A DNA stretch of 64,000 nt from Serratia marcescens (GCF_029846115.1 NZ_JARVZZ010000001.1:868001-932000); one strand, 5' to 3'. Positions 30,505 to 45,843 are shown, numbered from the stretch's first letter. Notes: a model not told the origin generated them from the letters alone. A program made the numbers and translations.

Positions 30505-33303
30505 TCAGTGCGCCTCATCCCAGTTCATGCCGACGCCCACGTCAACCTTCAGCGGCACCGCCAGGGCCATGCTGCCTTCCATCAATTGGCGGATACGTTG
30601 GCTGGCTTCTTCGATCACCGACTCGTGCACCTCAAACACCAATTCATCGTGCACCTGCATGATTGCGCGCACCAACGGTTTCTCCTGCCCTTGCAGCCAG
30701 GCGTCGACCTCGATCATCGCACGCTTGATGATATCGGCCGCCGTGCCCTGCATCGGGGCGTTGATGGCGGCGCGCTCGGCCGCCTTGCGGCGCATGCCGT
30801 TGCTGGAGCGGACGTCCGGCAGGTACAGACGGCGACCGTCCAGCGTGCTGACATAGCCCTGTTCGGCGGCCTGCTGGCGGGTGCGCTCCATGTAATCCAG
30901 CACGCCCGGGTAACGCTCGAAGTACAGATCCATATAGCGCTGAGCTTCCCCTCGCGGGATCCCCAGCTGGCGCGCCAGGCCGAAGGCGCTCATGCCGTAA
31001 ATCAGGCCAAAGTTAATCGCCTTGGCGCTGCGGCGCTGCTCGCCGGTCACTTTATCCAACGGCACGCCGAAGACTTCCGACGCCGTGGCGCGGTGAATGT
31101 CTTTCCCTTCGGCGAAGGCCTTCAGCAGCCCTTCATCCTGTGACAGATGCGCCATGATGCGCAGCTCGATCTGGGAGTAGTCGGCCGCGACGATGCGGTA
31201 GCCCTCCGGCGCGATAAAGGCCTGGCGAATGCGTCGCCCTTCATCGTTGCGCACCGGGATGTTCTGCAAGTTCGGATCGCTCGAGGAGAGACGGCCGGTG
31301 GCGGTCACCGCCTGATGGTACGAGGTATGCACCCGGCCGCTGACCGGATTGATCATCAGCGGCAGCTTGTCGGTATAGGTGGTCTTCAGCTTCGCCAGGC
31401 CGCGATATTCCAGAATCACCTTCGGCAGCGGGTAGTCGAGCGCCAACTCAGCCAGCACCTCTTCATTGGTAGAAGGCGCTCCGCCTGGGGTTTTCTTCAG
31501 CACCGGCAGCTTTTGTTTTTCGTACAGAATCGCCTGCAGCTGCTTGGTCGACGCCAGGTTGAATGGCTCTTCCGCCAGCTCGTGGGCCTGCGCCTCCAGT
31601 TCCGCCAGACGCTTGGCCAGCTCCTGGGAGTGGGCCGACAAAATGGCCGGATCGATCAGCACCCCCGTGCGCTCGATATGCGACAGCACCGGCAACAGCG
31701 GCATTTCAATCTCGTTGAACACCGTCAGCAGCTCCGCGCTCTGTTTCAGCTGCGGCCACATCGCCAGATGCAGCTGCAGCGTGACATCCGCGTCTTCGGC
31801 GGCGTAAGGCGCCGCCTGCTCCAGCGCGATCTGGTTGAACGTCAGCTGGTTCTTGCCCTTGCCGGCGATCTCTTCGAAGGTGATGGTTTTGTGGCCCAGA
31901 TAACGATCGGCCAGGCTGTCCATATCATGACGGCCGCCGACGCTGTCCAGTACATAGGACTCCAGCATGGTGTCGTAGGCGATGCCGCGCATCTCAATGC
32001 CGTAGCGCGCCAGCAGGCTCATGTCGAACTTCAGGTTTTGCCCGACCTTCAGTGCTTTATCGTCCTCCAGCAGCGGCTTGAGCGCTTCCAGCACGTAGGC
32101 GCGATCCAGCTGTACCGGGGCATCCAGATAATCGTGCGCTACCGGCAAATAAGCCGCTTCGCCCGGTGCGATCGCGAAGGACAGGCCGATCAGGTTGGCG
32201 GTCAGCGTATCCAGACCGTCGGTTTCAGTATCGAAGGCAAACACGTCGGCCTTTTTCAGCCGCGCCAGCCAGTCGGTAAAGGTCGCTTCATCCAGAATGG
32301 TGACATACCCGTCCTGAGACAGCTTGGCCTCCGCCAACGCTTTCGGCGCTTCCGCTGCGACGGCCGGTTTGGCGGCACCGGCAGCTTTCGCACCCACGCC
32401 TTTCTTGTTTTCCAGCCATACGCCGGCTTCCACGTCCGCCAGCCAGCGTTTGAACTCGTATTGTTTGAACAGCTGTTGCAGCGTATCGACATCCGGCTCG
32501 GACACCGTCAGCTCAGCGCAGGTCAGATCCAGCTCGACGTCGGTTTTGATCGTCGCCAGCTTATAGGAGAGGTACGCGACCTCTTTGTTCTGCTCCAGCT
32601 TGGCCGCCATGGTTTTGGCGCCGCGGAAGCTCAGCGTGGCGATGCTCTCCAGATTGCCGTACAGCGCATCCAGCCCGCCGATGCCCTGCAGCAACGCCTG
32701 GGCGGTTTTCTCGCCCACGCCCGGCACGCCGGGAATGTTGTCCGATGAATCGCCCATCAGCGCCAGGAAGTCGATGATCAGCTCCGGCGGAATACCGTAC
32801 TTGTCGCACACTTCCTGCGGGCCGAGGATGGTGTTGTTCATGGTGTTGATCAGGGTGACGTTCGGCGTCACCAACTGCGCCATGTCTTTGTCGCCGGTGC
32901 TGATCAGCACCGCGTGGCCGGCCTTTTCGGCCTCCAGCGCCAGCGTACCGATGACGTCATCCGCCTCGACGCCAGGCGTCACCAGCAGCGGCAGGCCCAT
33001 CGCCTTGACCATGCTGTGCAGCGGCTCGATCTGCGCACGCAGATCGTCCGGCATCGGTGGCCGGTGTGACTTGTATTCAGCGAAGAGATCATCGCGAAAG
33101 GTCTTCCCTTTGGCATCAAACACCACGGCAACGTGGCTCGGTTGATACTGCAGCAGCAGGCTGCGCAGCATATTCAGCACGCCGTACATCGCGCCGGTCG
33201 GCTCGCCCGCCGAGTTGGTCAGCGGCGGGAAGGCGTGATAAGCACGGTAGAGGTAGGAGGAACCGTCAACCAGGATTAGTGGGTTTTCTGCAATCTGGGC
33301 CAT
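30505..33303 (-). CDS. polA: DNA polymerase I
   Basis: A 932-residue repair and Okazaki-maturation polymerase (E. coli 928). Residues 1 to about 320 are the 5'-3' flap exonuclease ([17 protein letters not shown]). About 330-520 is the 3'-5' proofreading domain with the DxE motif in [10 protein letters not shown]. The Klenow polymerase follows, with motif A in [10 protein letters not shown], motif B in [14 protein letters not shown] and motif [10 protein letters not shown]. Slightly longer than E. coli through an alanine-rich linker near residue 300-320. Divergent from yihG; a perfect DnaA box lies 126 bases upstream. Confidence 0.98.
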   Translation of the reverse strand: MAQIAENPLILVDGSSYLYRAYHAFPPLTNSAGEPTGAMYGVLNMLRSLLLQYQPSHVAVVFDAKGKTFRDDLFAEYKSHRPPMPDDLRAQIEPLHSMVKAMGLPLLVTPGVEADDVIGTLALEAEKAGHAVLISTGDKDMAQLVTPNVTLINTMNNTILGPQEVCDKYGIPPELIIDFLALMGDSSDNIPGVPGVGEKTAQALLQGIGGLDALYGNLESIATLSFRGAKTMAAKLEQNKEVAYLSYKLATIKTDVELDLTCAELTVSEPDVDTLQQLFKQYEFKRWLADVEAGVWLENKKGVGAKAAGAAKPAVAAEAPKALAEAKLSQDGYVTILDEATFTDWLARLKKADVFAFDTETDGLDTLTANLIGLSFAIAPGEAAYLPVAHDYLDAPVQLDRAYVLEALKPLLEDDKALKVGQNLKFDMSLLARYGIEMRGIAYDTMLESYVLDSVGGRHDMDSLADRYLGHKTITFEEIAGKGKNQLTFNQIALEQAAPYAAEDADVTLQLHLAMWPQLKQSAELLTVFNEIEMPLLPVLSHIERTGVLIDPAILSAHSQELAKRLAELEAQAHELAEEPFNLASTKQLQAILYEKQKLPVLKKTPGGAPSTNEEVLAELALDYPLPKVILEYRGLAKLKTTYTDKLPLMINPVSGRVHTSYHQAVTATGRLSSSDPNLQNIPVRNDEGRRIRQAFIAPEGYRIVAADYSQIELRIMAHLSQDEGLLKAFAEGKDIHRATASEVFGVPLDKVTGEQRRSAKAINFGLIYGMSAFGLARQLGIPRGEAQRYMDLYFERYPGVLDYMERTRQQAAEQGYVSTLDGRRLYLPDVRSSNGMRRKAAERAAINAPMQGTAADIIKRAMIEVDAWLQGQEKPLVRAIMQVHDELVFEVHESVIEEASQRIRQLMEGSMALAVPLKVDVGVGMNWDEAH

Positions 33304-33800
33304 AGCGTTTCTTTATCGTGATCGGACATAGGGGTAAGCATGCCATAGCTGGCCGCCGGAGACGAACCTTAGCGTGCATTGCGGACGAAAATGATGAGAT
33401 TGTGCGCGAGGATCCGCAAGATCTTACCTGTGGATAACTTTGTGCATAGAAAAGAGACCGAATTATAACGTTGTGATTATCGTTATAACGGCGAATAAAA
33501 TTCCTATTTAAATCACCGCGTTAAAAGAACGAATTCCGGCGACGCTTTATTACTGGCTTTTATTGAATTTGTGGATATAACTTTCGCCGGATTTTAATCG
33601 CACTATTAATCAAATTCGGCACCTCAATTACCATAGCACAAGCTGAACAAGTTGCACAAAAACTCGGCAAATGGTTATCCGGCGAGGCGAAAAACAGTGA
33701 TTTTTAGCGACGCTTTACCCCGACGATCTCTGTTAAAATAGGCTTTTGTTCATGCGCTTCGGCATGCAACGATGTTCCCAACAACCGTCAGCCCATAACC
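33304..33800. promoter_or_regulatory. polA-yihG divergent control region
   Basis: These 497 bases contain no gene. They hold a perfect DnaA box TTATCCACA on the minus strand (33429-33437), a second near-match TGTGGATAT (33570-33578), and an inverted repeat TTATAACG-N10-CGTTATAA (33463-33488). The middle is AT-rich compared with the coding flanks. DnaA stimulation of polA has been reported in E. coli, as I recall; the repeat's partner is unknown. Confidence 0.65.
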
Positions 33801-34697
33801 ATGCCAAGATTGTTAACGCCTGTTATCTTTATCATTTCCATCATACTCACCATTCTGGTGACGGTGTTGTGTTCTATCCCCATCACGCTGGCCGGCATCG
33901 TGAAACTCCTGGTGCCCATTCCCGCCGTCTGGCGATATATCTCGGCTTTCGCCGATTTCATGATGTGGTGTTGGTGTCAGGGGCTGGCGCTGTTATTGCG
34001 CATTAACGGGCAATTGCGTTGGGATATTGAAGGACTGGAAGGGCTGGATCGCAAAAACTGGTATCTACTAATCAGTAATCACGAAAGCTGGTCGGACATT
34101 GTCGTGTTGTGCGTGCTGTTCAGAAATCATATTCCAATGAATAAGTATTTCCTCAAGCAACAGCTCGCCTGGGTGCCTTTTGTCGGCCTGGCCTGCTGGG
34201 CGCTGGATATGCCATTCATGAAGCGTTACTCCCGCGCCTATTTGCTCAAGCATCCGGAGAAGCGCGGCAAGGATATCGAAACCACGCGCCGTTCCTGCGA
34301 AAAATTCCGCCAGCGCCCAACCACCATCGTCAACTTCGTCGAAGGTTCACGCTTCACCGAAGCCAAGAAAATTAAAAGCAATTCGCCGTATCGCAATTTG
34401 CTGGCACCCAAAGCCGCCGGCATTGCGTTTACGCTCAGCGCACTGGGCAATCAGTTCGACAAAGTGCTGAACGTGACCCTGCTCTATCCGGAAAATAACC
34501 AACGGCCCTTTATGGATATGCTGTGTGGGCGGCTGACGCGTATCGTGGTGAGAATAGAAACGCTGCCGATCGATGAAACCCTGCACGGGGACTACTTCAA
34601 CGACAAGCAGTTCAAACGGCGATTCCAGCTGTGGCTGAATACGCTGTGGCAGGAAAAAGATCGGTTGCTGGATAAATTGAAGCGGCAATATGGATAA
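33801..34697 (+). CDS. yihG: YihG acyltransferase
   Basis: A 298-residue PlsC-family 1-acylglycerol-3-phosphate acyltransferase of the inner membrane. N-terminal membrane helices precede the active-site motif HESWSD (motif I, NHxxxxD near residue 93) and the VEGSRFT motif (motif III). In E. coli YihG is a second LPA acyltransferase besides PlsC, shown to affect cis-vaccenate content. About 12 residues shorter than the E. coli protein. Its promoter region is shared with polA. A bidirectional terminator separates it from dsbA. Confidence 0.93.
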   Translation: MPRLLTPVIFIISIILTILVTVLCSIPITLAGIVKLLVPIPAVWRYISAFADFMMWCWCQGLALLLRINGQLRWDIEGLEGLDRKNWYLLISNHESWSDIVVLCVLFRNHIPMNKYFLKQQLAWVPFVGLACWALDMPFMKRYSRAYLLKHPEKRGKDIETTRRSCEKFRQRPTTIVNFVEGSRFTEAKKIKSNSPYRNLLAPKAAGIAFTLSALGNQFDKVLNVTLLYPENNQRPFMDMLCGRLTRIVVRIETLPIDETLHGDYFNDKQFKRRFQLWLNTLWQEKDRLLDKLKRQYG

Positions 34698-34699
34698 AA

Positions 34700-34725
34700 A
34701 AACGCCGGCAATGCCGGCGTTTTTC
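34700..34725. terminator. Bidirectional terminator between yihG and dsbA
   Basis: AAACGCCGGC (34700-34709) pairs with GCCGGCGTTT (34713-34722) with A and T tracts on either side. Confidence 0.92.
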
Positions 34726-34739
34726 ATGTTGAGTCTGGC

Positions 34740-35363
34740 TTATTTCTGCTGGCTGAGGAATTTAACCACGTCGGCGAACTGCTTCACGTAAGCGTCCATC
34801 GAGCTGGTATCCAGGCCATCGTTTTTCACCATGTATTTGCCGTTCACGAATACCGCCGGCACGCCGCGCAGCTGCAGATCTTCAGCGGCTTTCTCCTGTT
34901 GAACCACCAGAGATTTCACCACGAAGCTGTTCCAGGCCGCGTCATAATCTGCGGCGGTCACGCCCGCTTTCACAAAGACGTTACGGATATCGTCCGGCGT
35001 TTGCACGGTCTGGGTTTTCTGCACCGCTTCAAACATCAGCGGGCTGACTTTGTCTTCCACGCCCAGCGCCATCGCTACCGCCCATGCCTGAGTCAGCTGT
35101 TTGCCCAACGGCCCCAGGAACTCCACATGGTACTTGGTCATTTTGGTGCCGGCAGGCAGCGCCTTCTTCACGTTCTCGGACACGTGATAGACCTGTTCGA
35201 ACTGGTAGCAGTGCGGGCAGTAGAAGGAGAAGAACTCCAGCACCTGCGGCTCGCCGGTCACCGGCTTGTCCAGGGTCACGTACTGAGCGCCATCGCTAAA
35301 CTGTGCCGCCGAGGCACTGAATGCCATCACCATGCCAACGAGCGCCAACCATATTTTTTTCAT
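34740..35363 (-). CDS. dsbA: Periplasmic thiol:disulfide oxidoreductase DsbA
   Basis: A 207-residue secreted protein that inserts disulfide bonds in periplasmic substrates and is reoxidised by DsbB. The signal peptide [19 protein letters not shown] is 19 residues. The catalytic CPHC is at residues 49-52 (30-33 of the mature protein) and the cis-proline is in RGVPAVFV. The length is one less than E. coli DsbA. It follows srkA by 29 bases and is probably partly transcribed with it. Confidence 0.97.
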   Translation of the reverse strand: MKKIWLALVGMVMAFSASAAQFSDGAQYVTLDKPVTGEPQVLEFFSFYCPHCYQFEQVYHVSENVKKALPAGTKMTKYHVEFLGPLGKQLTQAWAVAMALGVEDKVSPLMFEAVQKTQTVQTPDDIRNVFVKAGVTAADYDAAWNSFVVKSLVVQQEKAAEDLQLRGVPAVFVNGKYMVKNDGLDTSSMDAYVKQFADVVKFLSQQK

Positions 35364-35392
35364 AAGACTAAACTCTCCATTGTGTTAAAGCT

Positions 35393-36379
35393 TCAATACA
35401 TTGGCGTCAGCTGCAGAGGAGGCTCCTGCAACAGCTTAACCTGTTCGGTGAAGGCCGCAGTCTGAGACAACCAGAAATCAGACTCCGCCATCCACGGAAA
35501 ACTCTTAGGAAAGGCCGGATCCTGCCAACGGCGGGCGACCCAGGCCAGGTAATACACCATGCGCATCGCCCGCAGCGGCTCGATCAACGCCAGCTCGCGT
35601 TGGTCGAACTCGGCAAATTCGCCGTACGCTTCCAGCAAGACGTCCAGCTGCATCAATTGATCGCGCCGTTCGCCATGCAGCAGCATCCACAAGTCCTGCA
35701 CCGCCGGGCCATTACGCGCGTCATCAAGATCGACAAACAGCGGACCGTCGCGCCACAGAATATTGCCCGGATGGCAATCACCGTGCAAACGGCGCGGCTG
35801 CCAGTTCAGATGCCAGTGCGGCTTGATCGCCGCGATCAGGTTATCCGTCGCCTGCAGAAACGCATCACGCTGCGCTGCCGGCAACAGCTCGCAACCGGCC
35901 AGCGCCTGACGCGGGGCGGTGAGATACTCTTCAACCCCCATCGTCGGCCGCTCGGCGAACAAACGCTCACCGCCGACCTGATGGATGCGCCCGAGGAAAC
36001 GGCCCACCCATTCCAACTGATCCAGGTTGTCTATCTCGTACTGCCGCCCGCCCACGCTGGGGAACAGGGTAAAGAAGAACCCAGCGTGCGTATGCAGCGT
36101 AGCGCCTTGCAACGCCAACGGTGCTACCGCCGGGATCTCCGCCTTCGCCAGATCCAGAGCGAACTGGTGCTCCTCACCGATCTGCGCGGCGCTCCAGCGC
36201 TCCGGGCGGTAAAACTTCACCACGTAGCGTTGGCGATCTTCGTCCATAAACTGATAGACGCGGTTCTCATAGCTGTTCAGCGCCGTCAGACCGGAGTCGA
36301 CGCGCAGGCCAATCCCTTCTAGCGCGTCCATAATCAAATCGGGCGACAGGGTGTCGAAATTAAAAGCAGAGTTATTCAT
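35393..36379 (-). CDS. srkA: Stress response kinase SrkA (RdoA)
   Basis: A 328-residue Ser/Thr kinase of the aminoglycoside-phosphotransferase fold; length equals E. coli SrkA. Catalytic loop RLHGDCHPGNILW and the metal-binding LFVDLDDA motif are present. It is linked in E. coli to the Cpx response and to limiting MazF toxicity. The ATG at 36379 is chosen by homologue length; the frame extends 23 codons upstream. It precedes dsbA and follows yihD. Confidence 0.95.
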   Translation of the reverse strand: MNNSAFNFDTLSPDLIMDALEGIGLRVDSGLTALNSYENRVYQFMDEDRQRYVVKFYRPERWSAAQIGEEHQFALDLAKAEIPAVAPLALQGATLHTHAGFFFTLFPSVGGRQYEIDNLDQLEWVGRFLGRIHQVGGERLFAERPTMGVEEYLTAPRQALAGCELLPAAQRDAFLQATDNLIAAIKPHWHLNWQPRRLHGDCHPGNILWRDGPLFVDLDDARNGPAVQDLWMLLHGERRDQLMQLDVLLEAYGEFAEFDQRELALIEPLRAMRMVYYLAWVARRWQDPAFPKSFPWMAESDFWLSQTAAFTEQVKLLQEPPLQLTPMY

Positions 36380-36477
36380 AACGTTCGTTTGATCGCTGAC
36401 AGCACGGTGCCGGGAATGAGAAATAGTAGCATTAATGGCGCATTTCACGCGCTATGCTTTCTCGCACTGCACGAGGA

Positions 36478-36747
36478 TCAGTCCTTGATAACGCCGCGAG
36501 CGCGCAACAGCGCCGTTTTAAAATCTTCTTCGTAATCTTTCTTCAGGCCCGGGATCTGATCCGTGCCGGCGCTGCCGCGCATTTTCAGGTGGTAAATAAG
36601 AATATCGTCGCTCAGCTCGGACAACTCGCCCTGGAAGCCCGCTTCCTTCGCCAGCTTTTGCAAAAACTGCATCAAATTGAGATCGGGATCTTCCTGCCAG
36701 GCCGGGTGCAACAGCTCGATCAACTCGTTTACGCGATGCGTTTTCAT
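36478..36747 (-). CDS. yihD: Conserved protein YihD
   Basis: An 89-residue soluble helical protein of the YihD family (DUF1040), the same length as in E. coli. Conserved segments are [26 protein letters not shown] and [18 protein letters not shown]. Function is unknown beyond links to the stringent response and motility in screens. The ATG at 36747 matches the family; upstream starts in frame do not. Divergent from mobA across 148 bases. Confidence 0.93.
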   Translation of the reverse strand: MKTHRVNELIELLHPAWQEDPDLNLMQFLQKLAKEAGFQGELSELSDDILIYHLKMRGSAGTDQIPGLKKDYEEDFKTALLRARGVIKD

Positions 36748-36895
36748 CTCAATATCGTCCAATAGCATGAATAAACTCACAAAGTAACAGGCTTACCCAC
36801 GCAGTGAAAGAACCGGCTTGTCAATAAAGGTAAATCCTGATGTCGCGCCGACTTTAGCGCTACAATCAGCGCATCGACAAGGCGAGATAAACGAG

Positions 36896-37486
36896 ATGCA
36901 TAAAGAAATCAGCGGCGTCATTTTGGCCGGCGGACGGGCCACGCGCATGGGCGGTGAAGACAAAGGCCTGGTGTCAATTGGCGGTATAGCACTCTATCAA
37001 CACGTATTGGCTCGGTTACGCCCGCAGGTGGCCTCCGTGGCCATCAGCGCCAATCGCAATCAGGCACGTTACCAGGCGAGCGGTTTGCCGGTGATTGGCG
37101 ATCTGACGCCCGATTTCGCCGGGCCGTTGGCCGGGATGCTCGCCGGGCTCAAGCAATCTCCCAGCGAGTGGGTGGCTTTCGTCCCTTGTGACGTCCCCGA
37201 CTTTCCCGCCGACTTAGTCGCACAGCTATGGCGGCAAAAAGGCGCTGCGCCAGCGGCCTTTGCCAGCGATGGCGAACGGGATCACCCTACGCTGGCGTTA
37301 TTGCATACCCAAGTAGCGGCGCAGTTGGCTGGCTATCTGGCGCGTGGTGAACGCAAGCTGATGCTGTTCTTGCATCAGATTAACGCACAACGCGTGGTGT
37401 TCAGCGGGCAACAAGCGGCATTTCATAACCTGAATACGCCGGAAGACTGCCGGAACTGGCAGCAAGCACGAGAGCTAAAGAAATGA
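36896..37486 (+). CDS. mobA: Molybdenum cofactor guanylyltransferase MobA
   Basis: A 196-residue enzyme that links GMP from GTP to molybdopterin to make the bis-MGD cofactor. The nucleotide loop LAGGRATRMGGEDKGL lies at residues 9-25, with PCDVPDFP as the conserved acidic metal motif. An upstream in-frame start would add 26 residues without conservation. Its stop overlaps mobB by four bases (ATGA). Confidence 0.96.
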   Translation: MHKEISGVILAGGRATRMGGEDKGLVSIGGIALYQHVLARLRPQVASVAISANRNQARYQASGLPVIGDLTPDFAGPLAGMLAGLKQSPSEWVAFVPCDVPDFPADLVAQLWRQKGAAPAAFASDGERDHPTLALLHTQVAAQLAGYLARGERKLMLFLHQINAQRVVFSGQQAAFHNLNTPEDCRNWQQARELKK

Positions 37487-38001
37487 ATCGTTCGTTGCCC
37501 CCTTTACTGGCCATCGGCGCTTACAGCGGTACGGGAAAAACTACCCTGCTCAAGCTATTGATCCCGATGCTTAAACAGCGCCAGGTGCGGGTTGGGCTGA
37601 TAAAGCATACCCATCATGACATGGATGTGGATACGCCGGGTAAAGACAGCTACGAGCTGCGCAAAGCGGGTGCCGACCAAACGCTGGTCGCCAGCGATCG
37701 CCGTTGGGCATTGATGACCGAAACGCCGGAACAACAACCTTTGGACCTGCGCTACCTGGCGGAACGTTTTGATGCCGATAAGGTCGATTTGATTCTGGTG
37801 GAAGGGTTCAAACATGAGCCGGTCAGCAAGATCCTACTTTATCGGGCCGCGATAGGCAGACCGCTGGAAGACATGCTGGATCAGTTTGTCGTGGCGGTAG
37901 CCAGCGACCGGCCGCTATCCATCGCGGCTAAGCAGTTGGATCTCAATCAACCGGAAAGCATCGCCGACTTTATTGTCGAGTGGTTGAAAGGCGCAGCGTA
38001 G
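37483..38001 (+). CDS. mobB: Molybdopterin-guanine dinucleotide biosynthesis adapter MobB
   Basis: A 172-residue P-loop GTP-binding protein that assists MobA. Walker A is GAYSGTGKTT (near residues 12-21), followed by KHTHHDMDVD and the VEGFKHE motif. Translationally coupled to mobA. The terminator stem overlaps its last codons. It converges with the rRNA operon, as E. coli mobB does with rrnA. Confidence 0.95.
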   Translation: MNRSLPPLLAIGAYSGTGKTTLLKLLIPMLKQRQVRVGLIKHTHHDMDVDTPGKDSYELRKAGADQTLVASDRRWALMTETPEQQPLDLRYLAERFDADKVDLILVEGFKHEPVSKILLYRAAIGRPLEDMLDQFVVAVASDRPLSIAAKQLDLNQPESIADFIVEWLKGAA

Positions 38002-38014
38002 CTGCGCTTTTTTG
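37991..38014 (+). terminator. Terminator of mobAB
   Basis: GCGCAGC (37991-37997) pairs with GCTGCGC (38001-38007) around GTA; the stop codon lies within the stem. Six T follow. Confidence 0.88.
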
Positions 38015-38029
38015 CGTTTTACGCATAGC

Positions 38030-38057
38030 AAAAAGCCCTGAACGTCAGTTCAGGGCT
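38030..38057 (-). terminator. rRNA operon terminator
   Basis: On the minus strand AGCCCTGAAC and GTTCAGGGCT form a ten-base-pair stem ending in TTTTT, 15 bases beyond the 5S gene. Confidence 0.93.
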
Positions 38058-38071
38058 TTCGGCTTGGTTTG

Positions 38072-38191
38072 ATACCTGGCAGTGTCCTACTCTCGCATGG
38101 GGAGACCCCACACTACCATCGGCGCTACGGCGTTTCACTTCTGAGTTCGGCATGGGGTCAGGTGGGACCACCGCGCTATTGCCGCCAGGCA
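38072..38191 (-). rRNA. rrf: 5S ribosomal RNA
   Basis: 120 bases from TGCCTGGCGG to CCAGGTAT, nearly identical to E. coli 5S rRNA, including the internal segment GTGGTCCCACCTGACCCC. Confidence 0.98.
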
Positions 38192-38288
38192 AATTCTGTT
38201 TCATTCCAACCGCTTCACTCTCGTGTCGCCATCAGAACCAATCTCGGAACTTCGCTGAAAATCTCTCTAAAAACACCTTCGGTGTTGT

Positions 38289-41196
<2,908 letters not shown>

Positions 41197-41331
41197 TCAC
41201 AACCCGAAGATGTTTCCATCGTTCGCGCTGCAAACATTTGAGAGACTCTATGACAGGTTACTCTTCATCCCAGTACATCTACGGAGGGATAAATTTCAGC
41301 CGTCATGTTTCAATTTTCAGCTTGTTCCAGA

Positions 41332-41344
41332 TTGTTAAAGAGCA
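41332..41344 (-). promoter_or_regulatory. Spacer boxA antitermination element
   Basis: TGCTCTTTAACAA on the minus strand in the 16S-23S spacer, downstream of tRNA-Glu; a Nus factor site. Confidence 0.85.
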
Positions 41345-41430
41345 ATATCTTAAACATGACTCGCAAGTCATCTTTAAGATTTTTTCGGTTATCGCTAACC
41401 GGTGATAATGTCTTTCACTCATTATCGGAA

Positions 41431-41506
41431 TGGCGTCCCCAAGGGGATTCGAACCCCTGTTACAGCCGTGAAAGGGCAGTGTCCTAGGCCTCTAGACGAT
41501 GGGGAC
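41431..41506 (-). tRNA. gltU: tRNA-Glu (UUC)
   Basis: 76 bases from GTCCCCATCG to the encoded CCA, in the 16S-23S spacer. Anticodon TTC lies in CCCTTTCACGG, T-loop GGTTCGAATCC. A single tRNA-Glu spacer is the type carried by E. coli rrnB, C, E and G. Confidence 0.98.
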
Positions 41507-41645
41507 ACGAAAATCCGATTAAACTGAATAACTTAATCGGTTCGTATCAGCATGAATGACTCATGGCATCAACAGGTAGCGCTTTGCTCGTTACTTTTCA
41601 TCAGACAATCTGTGTGAGCACGCCACTCGAACTAATATCTTTAGG

Positions 41646-43187
<1,542 letters not shown>

Positions 43188-43340
43188 AAAGCTTGATTTG
43201 CTTCCACTCGAGAAGCGATGCTCAAAGATTTACTGCATGAATTTTACTTCAGTTAGTCACTCTTCAAGACTTGATATTTTTTTGCATCCGAAGATGCTGG
43301 ATATCGTCTTGTGGAGTGCCCACACAGATTGTCTGATAAA

Positions 43341-43353
43341 TTGTTAAAGAGCA
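43341..43353 (-). promoter_or_regulatory. Leader boxA antitermination element
   Basis: TGCTCTTTAACAA in the leader between P2 and 16S, on the minus strand; same sequence as the spacer copy. Confidence 0.88.
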
Positions 43354-43392
43354 GTGAGTTAGGTGCTTTCGCTTGCTAACTCGAGGTGGCGT

Positions 43393-43420
43393 ATATTACG
43401 CTTTTCACCCGGAGAGTCAA
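43393..43420 (-). promoter_or_regulatory. rRNA promoter P2
   Basis: TTGACT (43420-43415) and TAATAT (43398-43393) with a 16-base spacer, followed by an ACGCC discriminator. Confidence 0.92.
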
Positions 43421-43489
43421 GCGTTTATTTCGCTTTCCTCTCGCTGACCCGGCGACTTGTCAGTCGTTGTTCCCGGTCAGTGGAGGCGC

Positions 43490-43517
43490 ATTATAGGGAG
43501 TTCTCGGCGGGCCGCAA
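43490..43517 (-). promoter_or_regulatory. rRNA promoter P1
   Basis: TTGCGG (43517-43512) and consensus TATAAT (43495-43490), 16-base spacer, GC-rich GCGCC discriminator typical of ppGpp-sensitive rrn P1 promoters. An A/T-rich UP-like element lies at about 43525-43560. Confidence 0.93.
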
Positions 43518-43670
43518 CCCCTAAATGCAAAAAACTTTTCAATCGCGGTTTTTTTCGGCAAAAGGGCGAAAAAGCGGCGAATTTATGTCACTTTTTCAGG
43601 CAAACAGCCATAAAAGCTGGCGATCACTGGAGTAAAATAGAAATAACGATGTCAGTAAGGACCCGCAGCC

Positions 43671-44360
43671 ATGCCGTTAAATGCACAACAACAGGCCGCC
43701 CAACGCAATCTTTCTTATCTGCTTGCAGAGAAACTCGGCCAACAAATTCTGGCGGGCAATTATCAGGCCGGCAGCATCCTGCCCGGTGAAATGGAACTGG
43801 GCGAGCAATTCGGCGTCAGCCGCACCGCAGTACGCGAAGCGGTAAAAATGTTAGCCGCCAAAGGCATGTTGCTACCGCGCCCGCGCATCGGCACCCGCGT
43901 GATGCCGCAGAGCCAATGGAATTTCCTCGATCAGGATTTATTGACCTGGTGGATGACGCGGGAAAACTTCGATCAGGTAATGCAACACTTCCTTATCCTG
44001 CGCACCTCGCTGGAGCCGCAAGCCTGCGCATTGGCGGCAAACCACGCCAGCCCGCAGCAAACCAAGCTGCTGGCGGAGCTGATGGCGGAAATGCGCGCAC
44101 TGCATACCCAGTTTGACCGCGAGCGTTGGATCCAGGTCGATACCCAATTCCACCAGCTCATCTACGAGGCCAGCGGCAACCCGTTCCTGACCTCATTCGC
44201 CAACCTGTTCAGTTCGGTGTACCAAAGCTACTTCCGCGCCATCACCGGTAATGAAGTGATCAAGCTGCGCCATCATCAGGCTATCGTCGATGCGATACTC
44301 GCCGGAGACAGCACCGGCGCGCTCGTCGCCTGCCAGGTGCTGCTGAAAGAGAAAGACTAG
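43671..44360 (+). CDS. yieP: FadR/GntR-family regulator YieP
   Basis: A 229-residue transcription factor. An N-terminal winged helix-turn-helix (about 15-80, LGEQFGVSRTAVREAVKML) is followed by an all-helical FCD effector domain with likely metal-ligand histidines. It closely resembles E. coli YieP, including NFLDQDLLTWWM. Ligand is unknown. AAGGA precedes the ATG. Divergent from the rRNA operon and upstream of hsrA, as in E. coli at rrnC. Confidence 0.94.
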   Translation: MPLNAQQQAAQRNLSYLLAEKLGQQILAGNYQAGSILPGEMELGEQFGVSRTAVREAVKMLAAKGMLLPRPRIGTRVMPQSQWNFLDQDLLTWWMTRENFDQVMQHFLILRTSLEPQACALAANHASPQQTKLLAELMAEMRALHTQFDRERWIQVDTQFHQLIYEASGNPFLTSFANLFSSVYQSYFRAITGNEVIKLRHHQAIVDAILAGDSTGALVACQVLLKEKD

Positions 44361-44427
44361 ACACGCTCCCCGCTTATATATAGAAGAAAGAGACGAGGGA
44401 CAGACGACCATTTAACCAGGACCGACC

Positions 44428-45843
44428 ATGACCCAATCCGCGCGCAGTATGGCAGGACTACCGTGGATCGCCGCAATGGCGTTCTTTATGCAGGCGCTGG
44501 ACGCCACTATCCTCAACACCGCGCTGCCGGCGATCGCCCAAAGCCTCGGGCGTTCGCCGTTGGCGATGCAATCGGCCGTCATCAGCTACACGCTGACGGT
44601 GGCAATGCTGATCCCGGTCAGCGGCTGGCTGGCAGACCGCTTCGGCACCCGGCGCGTGTTCATCTTCGCCGTCACGTTATTCACCCTCGGCTCGCTGCTG
44701 TGCGCCCTGTCCCCTACGTTGAGCGTGCTGGTTGCCTCTCGCGTGCTGCAGGGCATCGGCGGCGCGATGATGATGCCGGTCGCGCGGTTGGCACTGCTGC
44801 GCGCCTACCCGCGCAGCGAACTGCTGCCGGTGCTGAACTTCGTCACCATGCCCGGCTTGGTCGGGCCGATTCTGGGGCCGCTGCTGGGCGGGTGGCTGGT
44901 CACCTACGCCACCTGGCACTGGATTTTCCTGATCAATATCCCTATCGGCCTGCTCGGCATCTTCTATGCGCGCAAATACATGCCGGACTTCACCACGCCC
45001 AAACGCCGCTTCGATTTTCTTGGCTTTATGCTGTTCGGCCTGAGCCTGGTGCTGATCTCCACCGGGCTGGAGCTGTTTGGCGAGCGAGTACTGGCGAGCT
45101 ATGTTTCGCTGGGTATTCTGCTCAGCGGCTTCGTGATGCTGTTCGGTTACATCGCGCACGCCCGCCGCCATACTCAGCCTCTGATCGGTCTCGACCTGTT
45201 CAAAACCCGCACCTTCTCGGTCGGCATCGCCGGCAACGTCGCCTCCAGGCTGGGCACCGGCTGCGTACCGTTTTTAATGCCGCTCATGCTGCAGGTGGGA
45301 TTCGGCTACACGGCGATCGTCGCCGGCTGCATGATGGCGCCGACCGCCATCGGTTCGCTGATGGCGAAATCCACCGTCACTCAGGTGCTGCGCTGGTTCG
45401 GCTACCGTAAAACGCTGGTCGGCATCACCGTCATCATCGGGGTTCTGATCGCCCAATTCTCCCTGCAAAGCCCGGGCATGCCGCTGTGGCTGATGATCCT
45501 GCCGCTGTTCGTGCTGGGCATGGCGATGTCCACCCAGTTCACCGCCATGAACACCATCAGCCTGGCGGATTTGAACGACGCCAACGCCAGCGCCGGCAAC
45601 AGCGTCCTGGCGGTCACCCAGCAGCTGTCCATCAGCTTCGGCGTGGCAATCAGCGCGGCGGTGCTGCGTTTTTACGAATCCCTGTCGTTAGGCACCATGA
45701 TCGACCACTTCCATTACACCTTTATCACCATGGGGATCGTCACCGTGGCATCGGCGCTGGTGTTTACGTTGCTGAGAAGGAAGGATGGCCGCAATTTGAT
45801 CAGCGGCCAGGAAAGCAAGAAAGAAGCTAAGGCGGCGAGTTAA
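44428..45843 (+). CDS. hsrA: HsrA (YieO), DHA2-type MFS transporter
   Basis: A 471-residue membrane protein with about 14 helices. Motif A is [12 protein letters not shown] and motif C-like [14 protein letters not shown] is in helix five. E. coli HsrA (475 residues) has been called a homocysteine resistance/putative exporter; the substrate is not firmly known. It follows yieP by 67 bases, likely in the same unit, and overlaps the 3' end of convergent rbsR by four bases. Confidence 0.92.
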   Translation: MTQSARSMAGLPWIAAMAFFMQALDATILNTALPAIAQSLGRSPLAMQSAVISYTLTVAMLIPVSGWLADRFGTRRVFIFAVTLFTLGSLLCALSPTLSVLVASRVLQGIGGAMMMPVARLALLRAYPRSELLPVLNFVTMPGLVGPILGPLLGGWLVTYATWHWIFLINIPIGLLGIFYARKYMPDFTTPKRRFDFLGFMLFGLSLVLISTGLELFGERVLASYVSLGILLSGFVMLFGYIAHARRHTQPLIGLDLFKTRTFSVGIAGNVASRLGTGCVPFLMPLMLQVGFGYTAIVAGCMMAPTAIGSLMAKSTVTQVLRWFGYRKTLVGITVIIGVLIAQFSLQSPGMPLWLMILPLFVLGMAMSTQFTAMNTISLADLNDANASAGNSVLAVTQQLSISFGVAISAAVLRFYESLSLGTMIDHFHYTFITMGIVTVASALVFTLLRRKDGRNLISGQESKKEAKAAS

